NCBI GenBank assembly: GCA_030651375.1
Contig: JAUSFM010000016.1
Coordinates: 62,001-126,000 of the forward strand
Reading direction: 5' to 3'
Length of the DNA: 64,000 bases
DNA from: Candidatus Woesearchaeota archaeon
GTDB lineage: Archaea; Nanobdellota; Nanobdellia; Woesearchaeales; UBA12501
The notes beneath the pieces were generated by a model. That model searched no databases, was not told the DNA's origin, and saw only the letters and a list, made by a program, of their open reading frames with translations. Shown here piece by piece: positions 8,140 through 16,152 of the stretch; within the stretch, counting starts at the first letter, position 1, and every line of letters begins with the position of its first letter. The position numbers and the translations under genes were made by a program.

Positions 8140-9064
8140 TTTGTGATGGGTTCAGTAAGACACGATAAAAGTCGCGCTTAAAGCGTTCCGCGTCAATGCT
8201 TAACACAAGATTGCAGTTTGGTTCTTTAGTCGGCCGTTGGCGCAGGTCAGCAATGGACATGCCTTTCGTGAATTCACCCCGCGTCTCAACGCGCACATAT
8301 GCAGATTGCTGATTGGTAATGTATGTTGGATCAATTCCGATTCCGACAGCAACCGGATCGTACAATACCCCGCCGCCAAGTCCTTCATTGGCGAGATAGT
8401 AGCGAACATAGTCCGCAACAAGCTGACGCAGGCAATTACCCTCATCCGTTGCAGGAAATGAGGCAACCTCAGTAGGAGTCATGACTGCTTGCCTGCATAC
8501 ATTAACAGGGACGAGTGTCTTCGGTGGCCCATCCGCGCTCATCACATAATCAGCGGCTTCTGGATCACAGCAGAAATTAAATTCGCCAACAGCAGTGGTG
8601 TTGCCGTAGGTGTTAATGGCGCCACCCATAATGACAAGATCTTTCAGCTGCGCAAATGCAGACGGCGATTCAGAAGCGAGGTTCGCCACATTCGTCAAGG
8701 GGCCAATGGCAACGAGCGTTATTTCATATGGATTTTTTTGTATTATAGAAATAAGTGCGTCAAGCGCGTCGCCTTGGATGCGGGCTGTTGGTTCTCCCTG
8801 AAAAAAATCAAACCCACCAACCTGAGACTGAGCAACAAGCGGACAGAGTTCTCCGCAGAGTTGTTTTTCAGCACCCTGATACACGGGCACTGTTCCGCCG
8901 AGCATATCTGAAAGTATACGCGCGTTTCTTGTTGTTTGCTCCAGCGAAAGATTGCCAAAGACAGTCGTCAGTGCACGAATGTCAACAGTGCCTAACTGCG
9001 CCGCGTACAATATTGCCAACGCGTCATCAACGCCCGGATCGGTGTCTATAATTATCTTTTTCAT
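8132..9064 (-). CDS. Inosine/uridine-preferring nucleoside hydrolase
   Basis: About 310 residues of the nucleoside hydrolase (IUNH) family, which cleaves the N-glycosidic bond of ribonucleosides. The calcium- and ribose-binding motif DTDPGVDDA is at residues 7-15, and further motifs include VAIGPLTNVA and a distal GEFNFCCDPEAA stretch (usually EFNFYVDPEAA). The ATG at 9064 overlaps the upstream racemase stop by 4 bases (ATGA), so the two are translationally coupled. The substrate cannot be told from sequence; salvage of purine or pyrimidine nucleosides is the usual role. Confidence 0.9.
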   Translation of the reverse strand: MKKIIIDTDPGVDDALAILYAAQLGTVDIRALTTVFGNLSLEQTTRNARILSDMLGGTVPVYQGAEKQLCGELCPLVAQSQVGGFDFFQGEPTARIQGDALDALISIIQKNPYEITLVAIGPLTNVANLASESPSAFAQLKDLVIMGGAINTYGNTTAVGEFNFCCDPEAADYVMSADGPPKTLVPVNVCRQAVMTPTEVASFPATDEGNCLRQLVADYVRYYLANEGLGGGVLYDPVAVGIGIDPTYITNQQSAYVRVETRGEFTKGMSIADLRQRPTKEPNCNLVLSIDAERFKRDFYRVLLNPSQTI

Positions 9065-9810
9065 GGTTTCTCCTCTTGGGTGTTTAAACAATAATTCACC
9101 GCCACAACGGCGTTTACCTTAATCGTATCAATAAGAGGAACGCTCACATCATCCTGCGAAATCAGCAAAGGCAAATCCGTGCAGCCGAGAATAACGGCTT
9201 CAGCACCGTCCAATTTCAGAGAGTCAATTATCAGGAGAAGCGTTGTTTTGTCGCCCTCTGTTTTTTTGCCGTTGAGAATATTCATGATTATTTCGGTAAT
9301 CATCGTTTGCTGCTTTTGTGTTGGCTTGATGATGGCAACATTTTTTTGTTCCAGCTCAATATCAAAAATGCGCGCGTTCATTGTCGCTTCAGTTGCCAGC
9401 AAGCCGACCGACTTGAATGGTAAAGATTTTGCTACTTCCTCTGCAATGCTGAGAATCGGAATGGCTGCGAATTTTCTCAACTCCGGCAAAAAACGCTGGA
9501 CCGTGTTGCAGGCGATAATGACAAAATCTGCGCCGGCAGTGGCGAGCTGTGCAATGCCTTCGTTGAGAAGGATCATGGTTTGCTCCTCATTTTCAACGCG
9601 TTCAACAACATCAGGAATCGGCTTGCTCACGATGATGATTTCGGGAAAATCCGCATCGTATTTCGCTCCGTATCGCTGCTGGAAAATACGAATGATTTCC
9701 AGATAGGTAGCTGCCGTTGCTTCCGGCCCCATGCCACCGAGGATGCCGATGGTTTTGTAGATGTTGCACTTCTTTGTGGACACTTTTGAAAAAGAAAAAA
9801 GAGGAGGCAT
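9061..9810 (-). CDS. Aspartate/glutamate racemase family protein
   Basis: A cofactor-independent Asp/Glu racemase-fold protein of about 249 residues. It shows GGMGPEAT near the N-terminus and both catalytic-cysteine motifs, IACNTV and LGCTDLP, so two-base racemisation is plausible. The start at 9810 (MPPLFSF) shares one base with the TAA of the upstream gene (TAATG); the frame is open further upstream but that part overlaps the neighbour. The substrate could be aspartate, glutamate or a related amino acid. Its co-location with an unknown protein and hisS is unusual. Confidence 0.85.
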   Translation of the reverse strand: MPPLFSFSKVSTKKCNIYKTIGILGGMGPEATAATYLEIIRIFQQRYGAKYDADFPEIIIVSKPIPDVVERVENEEQTMILLNEGIAQLATAGADFVIIACNTVQRFLPELRKFAAIPILSIAEEVAKSLPFKSVGLLATEATMNARIFDIELEQKNVAIIKPTQKQQTMITEIIMNILNGKKTEGDKTTLLLIIDSLKLDGAEAVILGCTDLPLLISQDDVSVPLIDTIKVNAVVAVNYCLNTQEEKP

Positions 9811-10643
9811 TATTTCACCTCCAAAAGATTTTGCATGCGAACCGCACATCCAATCAACGGCTCGTCTGGCTGGCGAAACGGCGCAAGGTATTGCCGCACG
9901 TACGCGGCATATGGTTGGTTGGCAAGCTTCTCCTCCACAACTCCTTCAGCATCTTTTGTGGTGATAGATGATCCATCGTCTGCCAAATAACCTGGCTTGC
10001 CCGTTGGCGGCAAAGGCGAACGAACTGAAAGATAGGGCACACGCATGCATTCAGTTGCGCCAAGAATCACAGCGTCGAAATCACGCTCGCTCTCCGGACC
10101 GAACTTTCCCTGCACAAGCTGTGTTGCAAGAAGGTATAACGCCTCGGCAGTCTCCAGTGGCAGATAAAATCCACGAAAAGGGTTATCAGCCGGCGGACTG
10201 ATTCGCGCAACAAGTTCAGGACATTCTTTGGTTAAGCGATCCACATATTCAAGCGCACCATCAAGTGCGTTCACATACGATTCATCTTGACGAAAGACCA
10301 TTCGCGAGTCAAGATATCGTGCGGTAATACCGCTTGCCTGAATAAGCCGCTGCAAATACTGCGCACGTTGGTCACAATTTTGGCGAATGTCACTGCGTTC
10401 CGGCTGATTTTGCTCGTCAACAAGAATCTCGAGCAGCTGCTTTCCGTTGATTGTTGTTGGCAAACGCTTTTTTGGCGTCTTGTTGACAATCCAATAGCCG
10501 CTGGCATCCCAGATAAACCATTCAGCGCCGGTGAGTTGCTGAATGCGCTTCATCCATGAAAAATAATCCAGCATATCAAGACGCTCGCCACGTTCTGCAA
10601 GGAAACGATTATAACCAAAACCCATAAAAAGTTTCTTAGGCAT
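9810..10643 (-). CDS. Unrecognised protein, 277 residues, first gene of racemase operon
   Basis: I do not recognise this family. It has no obvious membrane span; features include GFGYNRFLAERGERLDM near the start, WFIWDASGYW near residue 45, and KFGPESERDFD near residue 180. The annotated ATG at 10643 has no clear ribosome-binding site. The same frame stays open upstream to about 10778 and reads like real protein (LRPVFIAELRALDFEKNAL), but has no ATG, GTG or TTG start there. A well-spaced GAGGAG lies before an ATG at 10770 in another frame. The gene may therefore be longer and frameshifted. It couples to the racemase by TAATG. Confidence 0.7.
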   Translation of the reverse strand: MPKKLFMGFGYNRFLAERGERLDMLDYFSWMKRIQQLTGAEWFIWDASGYWIVNKTPKKRLPTTINGKQLLEILVDEQNQPERSDIRQNCDQRAQYLQRLIQASGITARYLDSRMVFRQDESYVNALDGALEYVDRLTKECPELVARISPPADNPFRGFYLPLETAEALYLLATQLVQGKFGPESERDFDAVILGATECMRVPYLSVRSPLPPTGKPGYLADDGSSITTKDAEGVVEEKLANQPYAAYVRQYLAPFRQPDEPLIGCAVRMQNLLEVK

Positions 10644-10689
10644 ATCACCGCGTGCGAGGGCATTTTTCTCAAAATCAAGCGCCCGAAGT

Positions 10690-10770
10690 TCAGCAATGAA
10701 GACCGGGCGCAGGGCGCTCCATAATTGATTGCTGTCTGCCTTTTGTTGATTGCTGTTCTGTTTGTTCCAT
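10690..10770 (-). other. Short ORF (26 codons), leader peptide or displaced N-terminus
   Basis: An ATG with GAGGAG nine bases upstream opens a frame ending MERPAPGLHC-stop. The downstream protein's frame overlaps it by one base shift. Either this is a short leader peptide ahead of the operon, or it is the true N-terminus separated from the next gene by a single-base frameshift near the A-run at ~10741. A direct repeat ACAGCAATCAA occurs twice inside it. Confidence 0.4.
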
Positions 10771-10850
10771 CGTTTTCATCTCCTCGTTTAACGCCCGCCG
10801 GCTTTTTTGTTTTTGTTTTTTTGGTTTGATTTTTTTTGCTGTTTGTTTAG

Positions 10851-10922
10851 GTTCACCGCAGGGATTCGCACCCTGTCCTCCAGCTCCACGGGCTGGCGTG
10901 CGGCTGATACACCACGGTGAAC
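10851..10922 (-). tRNA. tRNA-His-like gene with altered loops
   Basis: A 72-base cloverleaf with perfect stems: 8-pair acceptor GTTCACCG/CGGTGAAC including the G(-1):C73 pair diagnostic of tRNA-His, D-stem GTG/CAC, anticodon stem CCAGC/GCTGG and T-stem CAGGG/CCCTG. The anticodon is GTG. Residues nearly invariant in elongator tRNAs differ: position 33 is C instead of U, position 55 is G instead of U, and position 18 appears to be A instead of G. CCA is not encoded. It lies about 80 bases upstream of the operon that ends with hisS. It may be the cell's tRNA-His, a specialised non-ribosomal tRNA, or a regulatory mimic. Confidence 0.75.
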
Positions 10923-10952
10923 ATGAGCATAGCTATCGCTACAGTTTTGTTT

Positions 10953-10963
10953 GAATTTTATCC
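10953..10963 (-). promoter_or_regulatory. Possible TATA box of the tRNA-His-like gene
   Basis: GGATAAAATTC on the minus strand is centred about 36 bases ahead of the tRNA 5' end, giving room for a short leader. It is a weak match. Confidence 0.35.
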
Positions 10964-11220
10964 GATTAGTTTCTGAACAAGTCAGAAAAATTAGGGTGGT
11001 TGAGAATAGGTTGGAGGTCTAGCGCGGCGGCCAGCTATGAAAGAAGCAAAAACTAATAGATGAAAAAACGAGTGATAAAAAAGAAGTGCAACTATCAGAA
11101 AAGCGATTTTTACCGACGATGAAGACAATCACCGAGTGTCAGGTTAGGTATCATTTTAAGAGTGGAAAGTAGAGTAAGTATTTAATCCTTTCGGTTTAGT
11201 AGAGTTTTTATTTGCCAAAC
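10964..11220. other. Gene-free stretch
   Basis: No convincing gene is visible between the tRNA-His-like gene and the next coding region. A 7-bp perfect hairpin (TTTCTGA/TCAGAAA, 5-base loop) sits at 10970-10988 but lacks the T-run of a terminator on either strand. Only frames of about 20 codons or fewer occur. Confidence 0.5.
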
Positions 11221-11610
11221 TTACTCATCCCACACGTGCGACTCCACGCACTGGCCATGCTTGCACTCTGAATCCAGCGGGCATTTCACATCCGATGAGA
11301 TAAGAAAATGCTTTTTGTCTTTTTGGTCGAAGGTGCAGGCGAACAGGCGCAGCGTGCGCTTGGTTACGCAGAGGTCAGACATATACACCGTGCGCAGGTG
11401 GCCTTTGTTCACCACAATTGAAACCTCGCCGGCGCCGAATGTCGAGCGGTCTTTGCAGGAATAGACTTCTTGGTGTTTTGCGCCGCTAAATTCATCGCGT
11501 AAGTTTTGATGCACCTCATCAACAACCGTCCCAGTGAAAGATGATGCACCGAGAAAAAGCATGGTAAAAAAGAGCGAGACAACAAAGAGAGTGATGAGTT
11601 TTTCGCGCAT
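11221..11610 (-). CDS. Secreted hypothetical protein with paired cysteines
   Basis: About 129 residues starting at the ATG at 11610 (a GTG two codons upstream is also open). Residues 1-25 form a signal peptide or membrane anchor (basic MREK then a hydrophobic run to LGASSF). The rest is small and hydrophilic with six cysteines outside the signal, compatible with disulfides in an exported domain. The family is not recognised. It lies 32 bases ahead of pyrF on the same strand but has no evident functional link. Confidence 0.65.
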   Translation of the reverse strand: MREKLITLFVVSLFFTMLFLGASSFTGTVVDEVHQNLRDEFSGAKHQEVYSCKDRSTFGAGEVSIVVNKGHLRTVYMSDLCVTKRTLRLFACTFDQKDKKHFLISSDVKCPLDSECKHGQCVESHVWDE

Positions 11611-11642
11611 GCGCACTACGGATGAAATGGAGAATATAAAGG

Positions 11643-12563
11643 TTATTGAATCGGGCCAATTTCTGTGTTCAGTTTTTTAATTTCACGCACTGCAGCGCCG
11701 GCGTAATCAATCGAACCAAGAAATATAGGATCGATAAAATCGATATTGGCATGCTCTTTTCTCCACGCTTCGGCAATGCCGGATGAAGAGTTGATTCGAC
11801 AAATTCGCAAATCATAGCCAACACGACGAAGAACATCAGCAACTTCAGCAGCCGAGCCGCCCTGCGCACCGACACCTGGAATGAGAAGTGGGATTTCTTT
11901 GCCGAATTGTTTCAGTTCTTGCGCAATAGTTTCAAGGTCGTGGATGCTCGTGGCGCCAACAACCGCACCAACGCCCGGAACATGCCAGTCAGAGCGAATA
12001 AGATTGGCAACTGAATGATACAATGATGCTGGCAATCCGGTTTCTTCGTCTCGGACTGGCAAACCCTGAAGTTCATTCGCACTTGGATTTGAGGTTCTGC
12101 ACAATATATACACTCCCTTACCACCTTTCTCCGGAGCGCAGTATGCAGCAAAGGGTCTGATGCTGTCGCTGCCGAGGTAGGGATTAACCGTGAGCGCATC
12201 AGCACGTTTCAATTCGAAATCACCGTAGGCATATCGTTCTGCGGTCTTGCCGATGTCGCCGCGTTTTGCATCAAGAATGAGCGGGATTCCTGCGTCTTGA
12301 TAATAATCAAGAATCGCGCGAAGAATCCCAAGACCGCGAAGCCAATCGTGCGTTTCGCTCATGCCCTCAAAAAAACCAAGGTTGGGCTTGACTGCCGCAG
12401 GCTGTATTCCCGTCCGCCGGATTTCGTTAAGAATTTGAAAATAAAATTCCCGAACCGATACAGTAGGTGTTGTTGTTTCTGTTGGATCAATGCCCATGCA
12501 AAGAATGCTGCCTGTTTTTTCTGTTTCTGCTTTCAGTTTGTCAACCCAATTCATTTCGCTCAT
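11643..12563 (-). CDS. pyrF: Orotidine 5'-phosphate decarboxylase, type 2
   Basis: Catalyses the last step of UMP synthesis, OMP to UMP. The catalytic D-x-K-x-x-D motif is seen in LILDAKRGDIGKTAERYA near residue 100, and the phosphate-binding region PGVGAQGG follows near residue 215. At 306 residues it is the long subfamily found mainly in bacteria such as mycobacteria, unlike the ~220-residue enzyme usual in archaea. The ATG at 12563 overlaps the pyrE stop by 4 bases, giving a pyrE-pyrF unit. Confidence 0.92.
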   Translation of the reverse strand: MSEMNWVDKLKAETEKTGSILCMGIDPTETTTPTVSVREFYFQILNEIRRTGIQPAAVKPNLGFFEGMSETHDWLRGLGILRAILDYYQDAGIPLILDAKRGDIGKTAERYAYGDFELKRADALTVNPYLGSDSIRPFAAYCAPEKGGKGVYILCRTSNPSANELQGLPVRDEETGLPASLYHSVANLIRSDWHVPGVGAVVGATSIHDLETIAQELKQFGKEIPLLIPGVGAQGGSAAEVADVLRRVGYDLRICRINSSSGIAEAWRKEHANIDFIDPIFLGSIDYAGAAVREIKKLNTEIGPIQ

Positions 12564-13219
12564 GGTGCACCGCCGGAATGAGTCCACCCCGCTGGATTTT
12601 TTTGCCAGTCGCGAACAAGGCGTTCTTGATCGGGAGAAAGATAGTGACGTTCGACGGCAAAGCGCACGAGCGTGGAAAAATCAGTGAGGGTGCTGAGTGC
12701 ACACCGTGCGTCGGTGAAACGACCATCAGCTTCAGCCCATTGATAGGTTGTTATGGCAAGGCACTGCTCAACAATGCCTCCTGCGGCGCGCACCTTTTCT
12801 ACGGCTGCAACTGAACTTTCTCCGGTACTGATGTGATCCTCAATAACAAGTGCCCGCTGTCCGGGTTGGAGATCCCCTTCAACAGCTTGTTTGGTGCCGT
12901 GGCTTTTCGGGTCACGCACATAGGCAAAAGGAAGATGCAATTCTTTGGCAAGAACACGCCCCCATGGAATGCCCGCAGTAGCGACACCGACGATAGTATC
13001 ATACGGTTGGCCAAGATCCCGAGCGCACTGGGCAAAATAGGTATCGATATGGTCGCTCAAAGCAGGGTAGCCCATCACTCTCCGATTGTTACAATAGATC
13101 GGGCTTTTGATGCCTGAACTGAACGTAAACGGCTCATCAGGGCGAAACAGCACGGCGCCTGTTTCAAAAAGAATGCGTGCACTATCTTGTCTGATAAATT
13201 CACGTTGGTTTGGATGCAT
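12560..13219 (-). CDS. pyrE: Orotate phosphoribosyltransferase
   Basis: Transfers ribose 5-phosphate from PRPP to orotate. The PRPP-binding motif appears as ALVIEDHISTGES near residue 125 (usually VEDvxTTG), and FTFSSGIKSPIYCNNR near residue 35 is the orotate-site segment of the family. The length of 219 residues is normal. It leads the pyrE-pyrF pair. Confidence 0.93.
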   Translation of the reverse strand: MHPNQREFIRQDSARILFETGAVLFRPDEPFTFSSGIKSPIYCNNRRVMGYPALSDHIDTYFAQCARDLGQPYDTIVGVATAGIPWGRVLAKELHLPFAYVRDPKSHGTKQAVEGDLQPGQRALVIEDHISTGESSVAAVEKVRAAGGIVEQCLAITTYQWAEADGRFTDARCALSTLTDFSTLVRFAVERHYLSPDQERLVRDWQKNPAGWTHSGGAP

Positions 13220-13271
13220 GTGCCCAATTTTGGCAAGGATGTTTAAAAAGATAGTTGTGAACGAGTAGTGA

Positions 13272-13745
13272 TTATATCAGCCCAAACAATCCTTTTCCTG
13301 ACACGACAACGAGCGTCACAATCGCCCCTGCAAGAAGGCTGCCGGCGAATGCTGACAAAAAGAGTGTTTTCTTTTTCATACCAAGAATGTAGGCAACGAG
13401 CGTACCAGTCCACACGCCGGAGCCAGGAAGGGGCACGCCGATGAAGAGTATCAAACCATATGCACCGTATTTTTTCAGGTACGGCTCGGCTTGACGCTGT
13501 GCTTTGGTAATGTAACGAGTATAGAAGCGCTCAAACCAGCCGAAGACAAGAAAGAGATGCACCATCTTGTCAAGGAAAAGATACACGAGCGGAGCAGCGA
13601 GAAAGTTGGCAACCGAGCAGACGGCGAACACGATTGGCCACGGGAGTTGTGCAACAAGAATGCCGTACGGAATGCTGCCGCGGAGTTCTGCAATCGGCGC
13701 GATGGAGATGAGCACCATCTTGACCAGTGCTGCGACAAGCGCCAT
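13272..13745 (-). CDS. Small multidrug export-like membrane protein (COG2426)
   Basis: A 157-residue integral membrane protein with about four hydrophobic spans. The segment APIAELRGSIPYGI near the N-terminus and GVPLPGSGVWTGTLVAYILG near residue 105 are hallmarks of the Sm_multidrug_ex family, whose transport function is unproven. Its ATG shares a base with the stop of the CCA transferase gene (TAATG), so translation is coupled. Confidence 0.85.
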   Translation of the reverse strand: MALVAALVKMVLISIAPIAELRGSIPYGILVAQLPWPIVFAVCSVANFLAAPLVYLFLDKMVHLFLVFGWFERFYTRYITKAQRQAEPYLKKYGAYGLILFIGVPLPGSGVWTGTLVAYILGMKKKTLFLSAFAGSLLAGAIVTLVVVSGKGLFGLI

Positions 13746-15085
13746 TAGTTGCCTCCGATTATTCGTGCTGAAACAACTTTTTCAGCGACGTACGGTTCTT
13801 TCAGCACCGTTGCAACAAACAGTTCAGGCGTTCTGAAGCGCCGTGGCACGTCTGCAAACATCCTATTATTTTTTTCAAATGTTTTTTTGTGGACTGATTT
13901 GAAATGGGCAACATGCTGCGCAAATGAAAGTGCCGGCCCAGCCATGCAGCGGGTGGGTGGCAGCACTGCCGGATTGAGAATAAAAAAGAAGAGTGCTTTC
14001 GTGTCCTTGTCCCAAATCCAGCCGGTGTCGTAGAGCTCGAATTCATGGTCGCCGAGCTTTTTTTTCAGGTACTCAAATGATTTTAGCAGTTTTGCCCCAA
14101 CCACGTCTTCCTTGCCATGCTGCGCAGTGATATCAATCATGACGAGTTTGTGGGTTCCGGCACGCTGTTTGATGTCCTCAAGTGTCAGGTCTTTTTTGAT
14201 GAAAAAGGCAATGGCTGGTTTTTTGAGGAACTGGTGCGCCGCAATCCTGAATCGTTCCCATTTTGCATAGTCCAACGCAGCGGCTGCATTGCGCTCTTTC
14301 TGGATGGGGTCAACAACAATCAAGGGAGACTGGAGCTTTGATGCATTGAGCGCGTGGAGCGCTTTTCCGCGGTGTTTGTTATAAAAGTCAATGACGTCTT
14401 TCGCTTTCCAGCTCTGTGCTGCTTTCAGGAGAGGAACAAACCCGCCGTAGTAAATCGTCAGGATGTCAACCACATGGCCGGAAAATCCTTTGATGTATGA
14501 TTCAGCGCCGTACACGCCGGCTGCCTTGCAAAAAGATTTTGTCAGCTTGATTTCATCGGCAAGCGATTTCTTTTTTGCAATTTCTTTTTTGACCCACGCG
14601 ACATGCAGCGGACTGCAGTCGGTAATGTTCACCGCGGCACTCGGCTCGTGAATGGCGAGCACGGGGATGATTTCAAACCGGAGATTCGCTGCGGGCTGGG
14701 TGAGCGTCAGCTGGAAATAGTCGCGTGAGCCATGCACGCGGGTTACGGAGACGTGTTTTATTTTTCCAAGAACGTGCCCGAGTTTGGTTGAAATGTCGCT
14801 GGATTTTGATGAGTAATCAAACGCGACAAACACGTCAACATCATGGTCGCCTGGAAGATACGTGTTTTTTGCGAGCGAACCGCCGATAATGACGCGCGCT
14901 TTGAGCTTTTGTTTTTTCAGCTCGTATTCCAGCGCGCCAACAACGTGTTTCACCTGCCCCATAACGGGCTTCATGTCGGCATGGAGGCGTTGTTTGGCGA
15001 GCGAGAGCACGGATGAAAGAGACGCGGACGTAGATGAAGGAGATTTTTTTCGTGCAGCTGCTTTTTTGCGTGCTTTTTTTGCCAT
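13745..15085 (-). CDS. cca: CCA-adding tRNA nucleotidyltransferase (class I, archaeal)
   Basis: Adds or repairs the CCA end of tRNAs, needed here because none of the visible tRNA genes encode CCA. The catalytic site is GGSLAKNTYLPGDHDVDVF near residue 68, giving the G-S and D-x-D of the pol-beta superfamily; the tRNA_NucTran2 and C-terminal domains follow. A lysine/alanine-rich tail of about 20 residues at the N-terminus precedes the fold. At 446 residues it is the usual archaeal length. Confidence 0.95.
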   Translation of the reverse strand: MAKKARKKAAARKKSPSSTSASLSSVLSLAKQRLHADMKPVMGQVKHVVGALEYELKKQKLKARVIIGGSLAKNTYLPGDHDVDVFVAFDYSSKSSDISTKLGHVLGKIKHVSVTRVHGSRDYFQLTLTQPAANLRFEIIPVLAIHEPSAAVNITDCSPLHVAWVKKEIAKKKSLADEIKLTKSFCKAAGVYGAESYIKGFSGHVVDILTIYYGGFVPLLKAAQSWKAKDVIDFYNKHRGKALHALNASKLQSPLIVVDPIQKERNAAAALDYAKWERFRIAAHQFLKKPAIAFFIKKDLTLEDIKQRAGTHKLVMIDITAQHGKEDVVGAKLLKSFEYLKKKLGDHEFELYDTGWIWDKDTKALFFFILNPAVLPPTRCMAGPALSFAQHVAHFKSVHKKTFEKNNRMFADVPRRFRTPELFVATVLKEPYVAEKVVSARIIGGN

Positions 15086-15132
15086 AGCAGAATAATCAGC
15101 AACACGCTATAAAAAAGTTGTGGAAAAAAGAC

Positions 15133-15309
15133 TTAATAGTGTTTTAAAGAAACAGATTTGCCAGTGAGGTATTCTTTTTCAGCTTCTGCAAGGGCTTCTT
15201 CTTCATCACCAGTTAAGGCAGTATCAAGATGCTCTTTGATGTAGCTTACATCTTTTCTGATCGCTTTCAGTTCTGTATAGAGCTCTTCAGTGGTGACTGC
15301 TTCTGCCAT
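15133..15309 (-). CDS. Small antitoxin-like protein, unpaired
   Basis: A 58-residue acidic protein starting MAEAVTTEELYTELKAIRKD, predicted to be helical and coiled; the frame opens 16 codons earlier but those are AT-rich leader sequence. The form resembles small helical antitoxins of archaea, yet no toxin gene adjoins it: the neighbours are cca and ribosomal protein genes. Assignment is tentative. Confidence 0.5.
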   Translation of the reverse strand: MAEAVTTEELYTELKAIRKDVSYIKEHLDTALTGDEEEALAEAEKEYLTGKSVSLKHY

Positions 15310-15388
15310 GGAAAAGAGAAAGGAACGGAAGTATTTAAAGGTTACGGGATTTTTCAATAAAAAAGGTGTGGAAAAAAGAGAAGAAATT

Positions 15389-15604
15389 TTATTGCTTGCT
15401 CATTTCTGTATAATGGCAGTTGCCGCACGTCTGCCGGTCTTTGTGCTTTGCCATCATCACGCCGGGGCCGCACTTGGGGCAGAAGCGATTTGTCCGGTCG
15501 AAGCCGCCGCCTTTGACGGTGTAATGTTTGTAGACTTTGTAGCCGGCGTTTTTGCCTTTTGCTGCGGGTTTTGGTGCTGATTTTGCGGGTGCTTTTTCTG
15601 CCAT
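15389..15604 (-). CDS. rps27ae: 30S ribosomal protein S27ae (eS31)
   Basis: A 71-residue zinc-ribbon ribosomal protein. It has an alanine/lysine-rich N-terminal tail, then FCPKCGPG and QTCGNCHY as the two zinc half-sites. It follows rps24e on the same strand, an arrangement common in archaea. Confidence 0.95.
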   Translation of the reverse strand: MAEKAPAKSAPKPAAKGKNAGYKVYKHYTVKGGGFDRTNRFCPKCGPGVMMAKHKDRQTCGNCHYTEMSKQ

Positions 15605-15622
15605 GATGATTCACCTTGAGTG

Positions 15623-15913
15623 TTATGCAGCGGGCTGTTCAGCTGCTTTTTTGGTTCCTTTTGGTTTTCCTTCGAGAAGCTTGAGGTCTTTTTCGTCGGC
15701 GTAAATGTGTGCAATGATGCGTGCCTTGCGTTTGCCGAAGCGCGTGTAGATGTGCCGCACGCTGACCAGTTTTTCGTCGGCGCCGACTTTTTTTGCAACC
15801 GCTTTGGTGAGGTCAACGCGCGAGGGCGTTGCTGCATCGTACGTTGCTTCGAGTGTTACGCGCTTGCGCGCGAGCAATGGTGTTTCCCGTTCTTTGAGTA
15901 TTGTTACGTCCAT
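15623..15913 (-). CDS. rps24e: 30S ribosomal protein S24e (eS24)
   Basis: A 96-residue protein with the S24e core: NPLL-like ERETPLLARKRV near the start, TPSRVDLTKAVAKK, and VSVRHIYTRFGKRKARIIAHIY. It belongs to the spt4-rps24e-rps27ae block that is conserved in archaea. Confidence 0.95.
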   Translation of the reverse strand: MDVTILKERETPLLARKRVTLEATYDAATPSRVDLTKAVAKKVGADEKLVSVRHIYTRFGKRKARIIAHIYADEKDLKLLEGKPKGTKKAAEQPAA

Positions 15914-15948
15914 GGGTATCGTGTTTTTGTTGTAGTATTTTTTATTTT

Positions 15949-16137
15949 TTATCGTATTTTAATGGCGTATTCGCCCTTTTTGTCAAATCCGCATTTTTTT
16001 GCAATGACTGAGTGTTCAGGATCGAGGATGTGCAGTCGGCCGTGCCATACGGTTGAGACGAGCGCTGATTTGCATGAAGGACATTCGCTTTCCTCGAAGA
16101 GGAGCCGGCATCGTTTGCATGCTTTCTTTTTTCCCAT
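15949..16137 (-). CDS. spt4: Transcription elongation factor Spt4 (RpoE'')
   Basis: A 62-residue zinc protein that pairs with Spt5 to raise RNAP processivity. The sites KACKRCRLLF and CPSCKSAL form the zinc-binding knuckles, and STVWHGRLHILDPEHSVIAK is a typical Spt4 segment. It lies directly downstream of rpoE1. Confidence 0.94.
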   Translation of the reverse strand: MGKKKACKRCRLLFEESECPSCKSALVSTVWHGRLHILDPEHSVIAKKCGFDKKGEYAIKIR

Positions 16138-16152
16138 AGCGCACCTATATAG

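Noticed and set aside
10970-10988. Hairpin TTTCTGA/TCAGAAA as a terminator
   Set aside because: No T-run follows on either strand, and archaeal termination does not need such hairpins.
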